From JAZDLC01 sp043802345 (GTDB lineage: Bacteria > Planctomycetota > B15-G4 > JADJEK01): a stretch of DNA of 17,270 nucleotides. Positions 6,756-14,238 of the stretch are shown here, one piece after another. The notes under the pieces are model-generated. The model was not told the origin of the DNA. It saw nothing but the letters and a program-made list of their open reading frames with translations, and searched no databases. The stretch's first letter is position 1, and each line of letters starts with the position of its first letter. The position numbers were made by a program, and so were the translations under genes. The stretch lies in the NCBI GenBank assembly GCA_043802345.1, contig JAZDLC010000255.1:1-17270 (forward strand). Direction: 5' to 3'.

Positions 6756-8477
6756 TCAAGGGGGGAGGTCTGCCAGAATGACCATCGAGCGGGGGAGCTT
6801 CTGACTGAAGAGAGAATACTCCTCCGTGCCGAATCGGGCCACCTCCCTCATTCCGGCCGAGGCCGCGAACAGCCAAAACGGCAGGGCGCCTGGGTCGGGA
6901 TCGAGAAGCACCATCACTCGCGGTTCGAGCCCCGCGATGTAGGCTCCGACGTCGCCGCTCGAGAGACCCTCGGTCATCAGTTGGTGGTCGTTCAGGCCGA
7001 GCAGGTCGATGACCCGGTCGCCTTGAGTGAAGTACCGAACGGCTCCCGCATCCTGGGTGGCGATCGGGAACTGTGGGAGGATGCGTGGATTGTCCGCGAT
7101 CCAGAGCGCGCTCTCGACGTTCAGTCGATCCACGTCAGCGACGTTCTCCGCGTACTCGGCAACGCTCTTTGCGAGGCGTCCGGGGGCGCTGCCGAATGGA
7201 ATCAACACCAGCACCGAGAGCGCCACCACCAGCACCAGGTCCGGGATCAGGGCCGGCTCGGCCGGCGTCTCCTTGAGGCGGAGCGGCTCCGCCTCTGCCT
7301 CCGCCACGAGATTCCGGGACGGCCCGTCCGCTTCATCCGGAGACGGCTCGGGCTCGACCGCCGGCGGCTTCGGGCGGCCCTTCTGCAGCAGGTCGGCCAG
7401 CACCGCCCCGGCTCCGGCCAGGCCGATCGCCGGCAGCAGATGCAGCAGTGGCAGGGCCGGGATGACGTATCGCTGCCAGTAGAACGCATCCGGATCGGCC
7501 ATCCCCCGGGTCGCCGCGATGCCGAACAGGAAGACCGCTGGAAGGAGAGGCAGTAGCGTCACCAGGCTGCCGCCGACCCTCGAGGCGAGGGCAATCAGGC
7601 CAATGGCCAGAAACAGGTACCCGGCGTATCCGTCGTAGAACGGAGATCTCTCGAAGCAGCCGAGCAGCAGCGCCGCGCCCTCCCGGATCGCCTCGCCTGG
7701 CGGAACCAGTCTGGCCTTCGCGTAGTACGTGTTCGGAAAGGTACGGCCGGCGATCGAGAGACAGACCGTGACCCAGACCGCGGCCCCCACAAGGGTCGGC
7801 AGCGCGCACTGCAGCATGGCCCGCCCGGAAGGCCTGACCGGTCTCAGGAACGGCACCGCGGCCACGATCATGGCCGCGAGCAGGATCCCCTCCGGGCGGG
7901 CTAGGACCGCGAACCCGCAGGCGATTCCGGCGAGCTGGAAGCGCCCTCTGGCAAGAGCGAGGAGGGCGACCATCACGCAAAGAGCGAGGAGCAGCGGTTC
8001 CATCCCGGAGACAGCGGCGAACGCGAGTGCGGGGTCGAGCGCCACCAACAAGGCCGCGGTGAAGGCGCCGAACCGCGCCCCGGGAACCGGCAGGGAAAGA
8101 ACCAGCAGGGCGGCCGAGAGGGCGAGCGCCATCCAGACCAGCGCCCCGAGAGCCCGGGTCGCCCGGGCGACCGGGATGTCCAGCAGGCGAGCCAGTCGTT
8201 CCGCCGGCACGAGGGCGGCTGTCCAGAGAAGGCTGGACTCTCCCACCTCCGCCTGACCTGGATTGAATTCCAGCCGCAGACTCTGACCCAGAGACCGGGC
8301 GTAGACCTGGTGAATCCACGCATCATCCAGCGGGAAGCCAGCCTGCTCGCCCCGAGGGCTTGCCTGCCGGGCGGCCCGATCGAACTGGTAGGCCAGGATC
8401 GCCTGGCCGGCCAGGACCAGCACCAGCGCGACCGTCAGGACGGAGGAGGGATGGAAGAGTTTCACGGCGCCGAACAT
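6756..8477 (-). CDS. Multi-spanning membrane protein, GT-C glycosyltransferase-like
   Basis: 573 aa with about ten to twelve hydrophobic segments. After the first helix (about 12-30) comes an extracytoplasmic loop with DDAWIHQVYARSL (51-63), then FNPG (71-74) and SSLLWTA (81-87). This DD-x6-YA...NPG...LW pattern is typical of GT-C enzymes that use polyprenyl-phosphate sugars, such as AftB-like arabinosyltransferases and related proteins, with the Asp pair as the likely catalytic site. A Pro/Glu-rich soluble insert lies at about 365-405. The last ~130 residues form a soluble domain facing the outside. It would add a sugar to a lipid-linked glycan or surface polymer. The acceptor and sugar are unknown. 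It is followed by the DDAH-family gene and read away from the tRNA gene. No strong ribosome binding site precedes the ATG. Confidence 0.75.
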   Translation of the reverse strand: MFGAVKLFHPSSVLTVALVLVLAGQAILAYQFDRAARQASPRGEQAGFPLDDAWIHQVYARSLGQSLRLEFNPGQAEVGESSLLWTAALVPAERLARLLDIPVARATRALGALVWMALALSAALLVLSLPVPGARFGAFTAALLVALDPALAFAAVSGMEPLLLALCVMVALLALARGRFQLAGIACGFAVLARPEGILLAAMIVAAVPFLRPVRPSGRAMLQCALPTLVGAAVWVTVCLSIAGRTFPNTYYAKARLVPPGEAIREGAALLLGCFERSPFYDGYAGYLFLAIGLIALASRVGGSLVTLLPLLPAVFLFGIAATRGMADPDAFYWQRYVIPALPLLHLLPAIGLAGAGAVLADLLQKGRPKPPAVEPEPSPDEADGPSRNLVAEAEAEPLRLKETPAEPALIPDLVLVVALSVLVLIPFGSAPGRLAKSVAEYAENVADVDRLNVESALWIADNPRILPQFPIATQDAGAVRYFTQGDRVIDLLGLNDHQLMTEGLSSGDVGAYIAGLEPRVMVLLDPDPGALPFWLFAASAGMREVARFGTEEYSLFSQKLPRSMVILADLPP

Positions 8478-8518
8478 AGCAGGTCCGGCCGGTTCTCGAG
8501 GGCCCGACCCGTCCCGTC

Positions 8519-8547
8519 TTGCACCTGGCCAGGGGGCGGGGTAGAGT
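8519..8547 (+). promoter_or_regulatory. Sigma-70-like promoter of tRNA-Thr
   Basis: TTGCAC (8519-8524), a 17-nt spacer and TAGAGT (8542-8547) have ideal spacing and sit 28 nt before the mature tRNA 5' end. That predicts a start near 8554 and a leader of about 20 nt, which RNase P would remove. Confidence 0.6.
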
Positions 8548-8575
8548 CACGGGTTGGCTCTTCGCAGACAAAGAT

Positions 8576-8650
8576 GCTGCCCTAGCTCAGTGGTAGAGCA
8601 CCTCCTTGGTAAGGAGGAGGTCTTGGGTTCAAGCCCCAAGGGCAGCTCCA
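8576..8650 (+). tRNA. tRNA-Thr (anticodon GGT)
   Basis: 75-nt cloverleaf with every stem paired. The acceptor is GCTGCCC/GGGCAGC. The D arm is GCTC/GAGC with loop AGTGGTA. The anticodon stem is CCTCC/GGAGG with loop TTGGTAA, giving anticodon GGT (reads ACC/ACU). A 5-nt variable loop follows. The T arm is TTGGG/CCCAA with loop TTCAAGC. Discriminator T and an encoded CCA end the gene. It is a single, isolated tRNA gene. I see no repeated copy of its 3' end in the window, so there is no sign of an integrated element using it as an attachment site. Confidence 0.97.
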
Positions 8651-8660
8651 CTCACCGCCG

Positions 8661-8697
8661 ATCGGGATCGCTCTCCAGCAGGGGGGGCGATCCCGGT
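8661..8697 (+). terminator. Hairpin 10 nt after tRNA-Thr, probable terminator
   Basis: CGGGATCGC (8663-8671) pairs perfectly with GCGATCCCG (8687-8695). Two outer pairs extend it to about 11 bp around a 15-nt loop. The following CTGATTTG is only weakly T-rich. The position right behind the tRNA fits a transcription terminator or 3'-end processing hairpin. Its 10-mer ATCGGGATCG reappears inverted at 8866-8875 in the repeat region. Confidence 0.55.
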
Positions 8698-8796
8698 CTG
8701 ATTTGTGAAGACGGGGAAACTTGCCACAGGGGACATGGCGTGACCACAGGCCGCAACCGGAGAGGTTTTCCCGCCTTGCTCGCCGGGCCATCGGAG

Positions 8797-8894
8797 AATC
8801 GAAATCGAAATCGTTATCGAAATCGAAATCGATTGGTCTCATGCCACTCGGAAGATGCATCCAATCGATCCCGATTTCGATCCGGATTCCGACA
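8797..8894. repeat. Phased AATCGA hexanucleotide array forming an imperfect inverted repeat
   Basis: From 8797 there are six consecutive hexamers AATCGA, with TT at the junction of units 3 and 4. They end in TTGG at 8836. After a 24-nt loop (8837-8860) the complementary arm starts with CCAA and runs as degenerate TCGATT hexamers in phase (TCGATC, CCGATT, TCGATC, CGGATT) to about 8894. The inner 21 bases of each arm (8816-8836 and 8861-8881) pair at 19 positions. The element lies between the tRNA and the stop of the convergent methyltransferase gene, ending within or just before its last codons. No protein-coding reading makes sense: all frames give two-residue alternations such as RN, SK or FD. 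Confidence 0.8.
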
Positions 8895-8905
8895 GGGATG
8901 TGGTC

Positions 8906-9670
8906 TCAGAGGGGTTTCCTGGCCACCATCACCAGCGAGTGGCCGGCGGGGATGCTCACGAAGCGCAGGATCTTCGCCTCCGACCGGAAGACGGCCGCGA
9001 GGAGGGCGTTGAGCCACTTCGGGATGCCGATGCCGATGTTGCTGCCGCCGTCCGGATTGCCCGCCTTGGGGTTCCACACGTAGCGCAGGTGCAGCAGCAG
9101 AACGACCGGCAGGATGACCGGAAACAACAGGAAGTTGATGTGACTGGCCTTCTCGATCTCGAAGCCGACGCTCCGCGCCTTGCCGGTGATCTCACCCAGG
9201 GTGTAGCGGCGCAGGTGGTGGGCGTTCCGGTCCTGCTGGGAGAAGAGGAAGTTGTAGGCGGGGCCGGATGCGATGAGGATTCCGCCCGGCTTCAGCATCC
9301 GGAAGATCTCTCGCATCGTGCCGACATCGTCTTCGATGTGCTCCAGCGCGTCAAAGGCAGTGATGCAGTCGAAGGAGCCGTCCAGGAACGGAGAAGCGGG
9401 CGCGTGGCTCGCGACCAGGCGCGAGTAGCCGCGCTGGGCGCAGCATTCCAGTCCCTTGAAGACCACGTCGGTGCCGATGGTCAGGCCATACTCCTCGAGT
9501 TGGGTGAGCATGCCGCCGACCCCGCACCCCACGTCCATGACCCGGCGACCCGCGGCATTCCCCCGCTCGCAGAAGCGGTCCAGCAGGGAAATGAAGATCG
9601 CTCGCCGCCCCTGGAACCACCAGTGTTCCTCCTCGAGCTCCAGGAATTCCTTGTAGACGATGTCTTCCAT
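8906..9670 (-). CDS. SAM-dependent methyltransferase with C-terminal membrane segment
   Basis: 254 aa class I methyltransferase. Motif I is VMDVGCGVGGML (44-55). The acidic residue of motif II is in TIGTDVV (64-70). Motif post-I/III is FDCITAFDALEHIEDD (100-115), and LKPGGILIASGPA (126-138) is the strand after it. The start EHWWFQGRR and the later segment QQDRNAHHLRRYT (145-157) are seen in methyltransferases found in glycan and lipid biosynthesis clusters. Residues 178-196 are a hydrophobic stretch likely to anchor it in or on the membrane. The acceptor is unknown; a polyprenyl-linked glycan or lipid intermediate is an inference from the neighbouring glycosyltransferases. The start at ATG 9670 lacks a clear Shine-Dalgarno; its 5' leader can fold into a hairpin (9703-9756). 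Confidence 0.85.
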   Translation of the reverse strand: MEDIVYKEFLELEEEHWWFQGRRAIFISLLDRFCERGNAAGRRVMDVGCGVGGMLTQLEEYGLTIGTDVVFKGLECCAQRGYSRLVASHAPASPFLDGSFDCITAFDALEHIEDDVGTMREIFRMLKPGGILIASGPAYNFLFSQQDRNAHHLRRYTLGEITGKARSVGFEIEKASHINFLLFPVILPVVLLLHLRYVWNPKAGNPDGGSNIGIGIPKWLNALLAAVFRSEAKILRFVSIPAGHSLVMVARKPL

Positions 9671-9839
9671 GCGGGGGGCGGTCAGTTGAGGAGATGAAGG
9701 ACGAGCAAGAGCTTCGTCACGACCGACCCATCAGCGCGGGTCGTGGCTTCCTGCTCGATCGGACACGGAAAGCAAGGGAGTTTAGAGAGAAGCCAGGAGC
9801 CCGCGCAGAAATATCTACCGGATTTCGCCGACCCTGGGA

Positions 9840-9854
9840 GGACAGCGGCTGTCC
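9840..9854. promoter_or_regulatory. Perfect palindrome, possible operator
   Basis: GGACAGC-G-GCTGTCC is a 7+1+7 perfect inverted repeat in the divergent region, about 70 nt upstream of the best promoter candidate for the propeller gene. It could bind a dimeric repressor or activator, but a second copy was not found. Confidence 0.25.
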
Positions 9855-10044
9855 CGGCAGGGTCGCGTGTTCCAGGAAGGTGATTGACGGAGTTAAGTCA
9901 TTCATTCTCCATCAATTGCGTGCTATGAGGGGCGCGTCGGCGGTCCCCGGCCGTCGTTGAACCGGCCCACGTCATGACTTCCATCGGGGAAATCGGAGAT
10001 TCCCTGGTGCGGTTGCCACCTGGATTGCGTATTCGGGTTGTCTC

Positions 10045-10074
10045 CAGAAGCCACTCCCAAGGGTGGATCTTCTG
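10045..10074 (+). promoter_or_regulatory. Leader hairpin upstream of the propeller gene
   Basis: CAGAAGCCAC (10045-10054) pairs with GTGG (10063-10066) and CTTCTG (10069-10074), a 10-bp stem with a 2-nt bulge and 8-nt loop. It ends 39 nt before the chosen start codon. No T tract follows, so it is not a classical attenuator. A stability or translation role is possible. I do not recognise a riboswitch. Confidence 0.3.
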
Positions 10075-10113
10075 AAGTACCCTTGGTCAGCTCGTCGATA
10101 CGAAGAAGCGATC

Positions 10114-11598
10114 ATGTCCAGAACTTCCAAAGCACTGCTGGTGATTCTCCTGGCCCTGCCGGCCGCGCGGGTACAGGCCCAGGAAGCCCGACTGGACTAC
10201 TCCAGTCCGGTGGTGCGGCAGGAGATGGACGTCCTGGTCGATCGGCTGGCGCCCGGAACCACGGTGGCGCTGAGAATGAAGCTGAAGCAGATGGACTCCG
10301 CGCGTATCGCGGACACCCCCTTCGTGGAAGTCGCGGTGGAAGTCGCGGACGCCTCCGGCTGCGCGCGTTTCGAAGTTCCCGTCCCGGCTGAATTCGCCGG
10401 GCAGACCTGGTGGCTGCAGGCGAGGCTCCCTGAGGGCGGTCGCTTCCGGGAACTCGAGGGTGTGCCGGTTCGATTCCAGTGGCCCCAGATCGTGGTCACC
10501 GGAACCGAGAATGGCAGGGCGGTCGGCTCCCGCCTCTACGCGACCGACTCCCTGCAGCGCCCCTTCGTCGAGGCGGAGCGGTGGAGTTTCGGGCCGGGCC
10601 GTCCGGGAGGAGCCGTGCGGGACGCCCGTGGGACAAGAACCTTCATCGTGACCGACGCGGAGAACGGGCGGCTTGCCGTGTACCGGGACGGGGAGTTGGG
10701 CGGCGGTCTGATCGCCGAATGGCCGATTCCCCGGGATGTCCGCGGCATCACGATCACGCCGGACGGCCGCTACGTCCTGGTGACGAGCGCCGGTGCTGGC
10801 TCGGAGTCGTATCTGACGATCCTGGACGCCGGGGCGGAGCAGTCCGACCAGATCATGCGGAGCCAGATCCTGCTCGATCCGCTCGGGCCGGTGGGTGGCA
10901 AGATCGCGGTCGGCCCGGGCGGGCTGAGAGCATTTGTCTCGGTGCGGGGTGTCTTCCTGAGGGAGGTCGACCTGCTGGCCGGACAGCCGGGAGCCCTGGT
11001 GACCGTCGGCGGCGCCGCCCAGGAAGTGATTCGGGATCTGCGGATCGTCGACGGGTTCCTGTACGCCCTGACGGCCCGCGGTGACCAGGTCACCTATCTG
11101 ACCGGGCTCGAGTTGGGGAATCTGGGAGATCTGGGCAACCTGATCGAGGAGGGTCCGGATCTCAATGTCTCCAGCATTGGCGTGAGCAGCGTGCGTGGCC
11201 ATGGCGCCCTGCTCCTGCTGAACGGTGAGGGCGGGAAGGTCACCGTGATCGACACGGAGACCATGCAGCGAACGGGCGATCTAATCAGCGTCCAGCCCGG
11301 CGCTCTGGCGCTGTTGCTGTCTCCCGATCCTGTTCGGTCCAGCGGCGCTCTGCTCTACGCCAGCGAGGGCGGCGGCAGTGAGTTGCGTCCGATCGGGTTC
11401 GACTTGTTCGACGTTGGAGAGCCGGTTCCGTTCCCCTTCCGGGCGCGGCCACTGCCGGTCTTCGGTGTGTCGGAGCAGGTCGACTGGTTCTTCCTGGCGG
11501 GCCCCGGCGGGCGGGCTTTCGTCGTCGATCCGGATTCGCTCCGCGCGATCTATCTGGGACTGTCGTTCCAGGCGCACTCGGTCTCGGTCTCGCGGTAG
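10114..11598 (+). CDS. Secreted beta-propeller-like protein of unknown function
   Basis: 494 aa from the ATG at 10114. The frame is open from 10063, but 10114 places a clear signal peptide at the N-terminus (MSRTSKALLVILLALPAARVQAQ, cleavage after AQA). A domain rich in beta strands (about 25-130) precedes repeated blade-like strands. These include TRTFIVTDAENGRLAVYRDG, ITITPDGRYVLVTSAG, YLTILDAG, KIAVGPGGLRAFVSV, KVTVIDTETMQRTG and RAFVVDPDSLRAIYLG. These match the YVTN/lactonase-like beta-propeller style in which a Gly-x-x-x-Val strand is followed by D-x-x-T/S. No catalytic motif is evident, so binding or surface display is more likely than enzymatic activity. It precedes the pseudokinase gene by 109 nt and may share its transcript. 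Confidence 0.75.
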   Translation: MSRTSKALLVILLALPAARVQAQEARLDYSSPVVRQEMDVLVDRLAPGTTVALRMKLKQMDSARIADTPFVEVAVEVADASGCARFEVPVPAEFAGQTWWLQARLPEGGRFRELEGVPVRFQWPQIVVTGTENGRAVGSRLYATDSLQRPFVEAERWSFGPGRPGGAVRDARGTRTFIVTDAENGRLAVYRDGELGGGLIAEWPIPRDVRGITITPDGRYVLVTSAGAGSESYLTILDAGAEQSDQIMRSQILLDPLGPVGGKIAVGPGGLRAFVSVRGVFLREVDLLAGQPGALVTVGGAAQEVIRDLRIVDGFLYALTARGDQVTYLTGLELGNLGDLGNLIEEGPDLNVSSIGVSSVRGHGALLLLNGEGGKVTVIDTETMQRTGDLISVQPGALALLLSPDPVRSSGALLYASEGGGSELRPIGFDLFDVGEPVPFPFRARPLPVFGVSEQVDWFFLAGPGGRAFVVDPDSLRAIYLGLSFQAHSVSVSR

Positions 11599-11707
11599 CC
11601 GGCCGCAGTAGATCCCTTCCATATTTCCGCTTCTCAGGTCGCGAGCGAACCGGGAGAATCGGCCGTGTGGCGGTCCCTTCTGAGGCGTTTCTCGTCTCGG
11701 ACCGGCC

Positions 11708-13195
11708 ATGAAGGAGCGCGCTGGGCGGATGGTTTCCTTGCCAGGTTCGACCGTAACGGAACGTGCGGCGCCGGCCAAGGGCCTCGAGGACGCACCATGG
11801 GAGGTGGCGGCTCTTCCCTGGTTGCGCCGATTCGTGGGTTTGCGGTTCATCGGCCTGATCGCCATCGTCGGCCTGCTGCTCGCTGCCGTCTCGGAGGGCG
11901 GGATCGAGTCGCCGACTCCCTTGTTCATGGTGATCCTTGCCTATGCTGTTCTCAACCTGTTGCTGTTCGTCGGTTCGCGGAGGATGGACGAGCAACGGTC
12001 GCGAGCCGCCACGCTGCTCCTGGAATTCTCCCTGATCGCCGACTTCTTGCTGATTCTGGCGCTGGCGCATTTCTCGGCCGGCACCGGCGGCCCGCTCACG
12101 CTCTTCCTGCTGGTGCCGCTTCTGGGCGCGGTCCTGGCCGTCCCGGAACGTAGGGCGATGCTGCTGACCGCGCTGGCCAGCGCCGGGCTCTTGATCTCGC
12201 TCGGCATCGATCCCGCTTCCGCCCCCGCCGGACCTCTCGCCTCGCGGGAAGTGGTCACCTCCCTGGTGCTGGTGTTGCTCTGGGCACTGGTTCTGGCGTT
12301 GCTCTGGTACCGGCGACGAGGCCGCTTCCTGGAGGAGCGCCTGTCCCTGCTCGAGGCGGAGCGGCTCCAGCTCATGGGCGAAGTCAGGGCGGCAGCGGCC
12401 AACGGAGAGGGCAGAAATCTGGCCGCCGCCGCGACCTGGCGGGAACGCGGCGGCTCGGTGGAATCGGTGGCCAGCGCCCTGGCCTCGGATCTGAGAGAAC
12501 CGACCGGCGTGGTGCGTGCCCGGGCTGAAAACGTCCGCTTTCACCTGCGAGAGCGGAGTGACCTGCAGGGACTGGTTCCCGATCTGGATCGGGTGCTGCG
12601 GGCGGTGGACCGGCTGGACGACACCCGGCTGACCCTGGCCGCGCTGGCGCGACTCGAGTCTTCGGATCCGGTCTCCACTTCCGTGTCGCAGGTCGCCGCG
12701 GAGGTGCGCAAGGCGCTGGTCCGGGAGTACGAGCGGGATGGGCTGCGGCTCAGGATCGAGGCCCCGTCCCGGCTGCCGCAGGTGGCTGCGTCCCACAATG
12801 AGGTTCGTCTGGTCCTGGTGCGGTTGTTGGACTCGTCGCGCCGCTCGGCGAGGGCGAGCCGCCGCTCCTCGAGGATCCTGGCCCGGTTTCTGCAGGAAGG
12901 GGGGAATCTGGCGCTGATCGTGGACGACCCGTTCCCGGTGCCGGGCGAGGAGGACTCCTGGTTCGACCCCAGCTTCTCACCGAAGGAACGGCCCGCCATG
13001 GGACTGGCCCTGGCGGTGGCCCGGGCCGTGGCGGAGCGCAGGGGCGGGGGTGTGACCGCCGAGCGCGGGCAGAAAGGCGGTCTGTCGGTGAAGGTGCTTC
13101 TGCGGTTCGCTGGGACCGATCGGGAGGATAGAATGCCCGGTTCACTGGAACTGGACGCAAGCAGCATCACACCCGCCAAGGACACCGTCCGTTGA
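11708..13195 (+). CDS. Six-helix membrane protein resembling a histidine kinase that lacks catalytic residues
   Basis: 495 aa. Six hydrophobic segments (about 45-200), as in RegB/PrrB-type sensors, lead through a coiled linker (205-232) into a kinase-like half. The dimerisation helix has LASDLREPTGVV (258-269), where kinases have a phosphoaccepting H-E/D-x-N/R-P; here the His position is Ser or Asp. The N-box region is EVRLVLVRLLDSSRRSA (365-381) with no conserved Asn. The D-box DxGxG is replaced by IVDDPFPVPG (404-413). A G2-like MGLALAVARAVAERRGG (431-447) survives. Autophosphorylation is therefore unlikely. The start is uncertain: ATG 11729 has AAGGAG 12 nt upstream, while 11708 has none. 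Its TGA overlaps the TTG start of the next gene. A regulatory or scaffolding role for surface-polymer synthesis is inference. Confidence 0.75.
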   Translation: MKERAGRMVSLPGSTVTERAAPAKGLEDAPWEVAALPWLRRFVGLRFIGLIAIVGLLLAAVSEGGIESPTPLFMVILAYAVLNLLLFVGSRRMDEQRSRAATLLLEFSLIADFLLILALAHFSAGTGGPLTLFLLVPLLGAVLAVPERRAMLLTALASAGLLISLGIDPASAPAGPLASREVVTSLVLVLLWALVLALLWYRRRGRFLEERLSLLEAERLQLMGEVRAAAANGEGRNLAAAATWRERGGSVESVASALASDLREPTGVVRARAENVRFHLRERSDLQGLVPDLDRVLRAVDRLDDTRLTLAALARLESSDPVSTSVSQVAAEVRKALVREYERDGLRLRIEAPSRLPQVAASHNEVRLVLVRLLDSSRRSARASRRSSRILARFLQEGGNLALIVDDPFPVPGEEDSWFDPSFSPKERPAMGLALAVARAVAERRGGGVTAERGQKGGLSVKVLLRFAGTDREDRMPGSLELDASSITPAKDTVR

Positions 13196-14238
13196 AGTCC
13201 GTTCTCGCGTACGCCAAGAAGCCAGTCGGCGCGGTCATGATGCGGCCCGTGCTCAAGCGCTTGCTCGAGCTGGACGGATTCCGGGTTCATGGATCCGCCC
13301 GGCTCTTCGGCCACGTGGGGGGAGGGCGGATGTTCCGGGACCTCGGTCTGGAGGGGATCAAGCTGACGCCGAAATGGCTCGCCCGCATGCTGCATTACGA
13401 CCTCTATCTCTCGGCGGATTTCATCGTTTCCGCGCCGAGGGCCTTGAAGCGGGTGCACTTCTTCCATGGCGTCTCCTTTCGGAATCATGGCGTGCACGAG
13501 AACGCTCTCAAGTACGACCTGCTGCTGGTGGTCGGCCCGTACATGTTGCGGCGCTTTCGTGAGACCGGGCTGATCACCGAGCAGAACGCGCATCGCTTTC
13601 CAGTGATCGGCATGCCCAAGCTGGATGACCTGGTCAACGGCCGGTATTCCCGTGAAGAGGTGCTGAGCCGTCTCGAACTCGATCCCGGCCTCCCGTGCGT
13701 GTTGTACGCTCCAACCTGGTCGAAGAAGGTCTCCTCGCTGGAGCAGGAGGGCGAGGAGTTGATCGACCAGCTCAGGAAGTCCGGCAAGAACGTCATCGTC
13801 AAGCTGCACGACAATTCGCTCGACGCGAGAAAGGCGGGACGGAACTGGCGCGGACTGCTCGGATCGATTCAGGATCCCCGTTTCCGCTTTGTCGAGAGCG
13901 CGGACGTGGTGCCTCTGATGTCGGCGGCGGACCTGCTCGTCAGCGACGCGTCGTCCGTGGCGAACGAGTTCACGCTGCTCGATCGTCCGATCCTGTTCAT
14001 GGAGATCGAGGATCTGAAGTCGCGGCTCAAGCCGAAGGCCGATCTGGACACCTGGGGACGGAAGGCGGGAGAGGTCGTTCCCTCTCCCTCGAAACTGAAC
14101 GCCGCCATCGACGCGGCGCTGTCCGACCCGGGGCGGCAATCCGAGATCCGCCAGGCGTTGGCGCGGGATCTCTTCCACGATCCCGGAGGTGCCACTGGAC
14201 GGGCGCTGAGCGCGATCCTCGACCTGGTGCCGGGCTGA
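13192..14238 (+). CDS. CDP-glycerol glycerophosphotransferase-like (TagB/TagF family)
   Basis: 348 aa from a TTG start that overlaps the previous stop by 4 nt (TTGA), with AAGGA 9 nt upstream. The pattern fits the CDP-glycerol:glycerophosphate glycerophosphotransferase family: a nucleotide-binding-like first half with FFHGVSFRNHG (90-100) and YDLLLVVG, then VLYAPTWSKK (170-179), IVKLHDNS (202-209), and ADLLVSDASSVANEFTLLDRP (246-266). These include the HG and S-D-x-S-S motifs of the donor-binding half. Such enzymes transfer glycerol phosphate or ribitol phosphate from CDP-activated donors to a wall or lipid-linked acceptor at the cytoplasmic membrane. Its donor here is not provable; some members use other CDP-polyols. 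It lies between the pseudokinase and GT4 genes and is translationally coupled to both. Confidence 0.8.
   Translation: MKSVLAYAKKPVGAVMMRPVLKRLLELDGFRVHGSARLFGHVGGGRMFRDLGLEGIKLTPKWLARMLHYDLYLSADFIVSAPRALKRVHFFHGVSFRNHGVHENALKYDLLLVVGPYMLRRFRETGLITEQNAHRFPVIGMPKLDDLVNGRYSREEVLSRLELDPGLPCVLYAPTWSKKVSSLEQEGEELIDQLRKSGKNVIVKLHDNSLDARKAGRNWRGLLGSIQDPRFRFVESADVVPLMSAADLLVSDASSVANEFTLLDRPILFMEIEDLKSRLKPKADLDTWGRKAGEVVPSPSKLNAAIDAALSDPGRQSEIRQALARDLFHDPGGATGRALSAILDLVPG

Larger units (their letters stand above)
9671..10113. other. Divergent intergenic region with hairpins, no convincing gene
   Basis: About 440 nt between the divergent methyltransferase and propeller genes. A short plus-strand frame (9694-9960) has no recognisable protein character. 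Structures seen: a hairpin at 9703-9756 (CACGACC/GGTCGTG core, GAGCA/TGCTC outside), a 15-nt palindrome at 9840-9854, and a hairpin at 10045-10074. A possible extended -10 promoter is TGCTATGAG near 9921-9929, with a poor TTCATT -35 at 9901-9906, giving a leader of roughly 180 nt to the next gene. The AT-richer stretch 9880-9928 is the most promoter-like part. Confidence 0.4.

Noticed and set aside
8576..8650. tRNA-Thr as an attachment site for an integrated element
   Set aside because: No integrase and no direct repeat of the tRNA 3' end in the window.
8554..9012. Plus-strand frame running through the tRNA and hexamer repeats
   Set aside because: It translates the tRNA and a repetitive RNRNRYRNRN stretch; not a plausible gene.
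9694..9960. 88-codon plus frame in the divergent intergenic region
   Set aside because: No ribosome binding site context that decides for it, no protein-like features, and it spans hairpins and the promoter-like stretch.
12541..14178. Long minus-strand frame opposite the pseudokinase and transferase genes
   Set aside because: Shadow of two plus-strand genes with recognised motifs and coupled starts.
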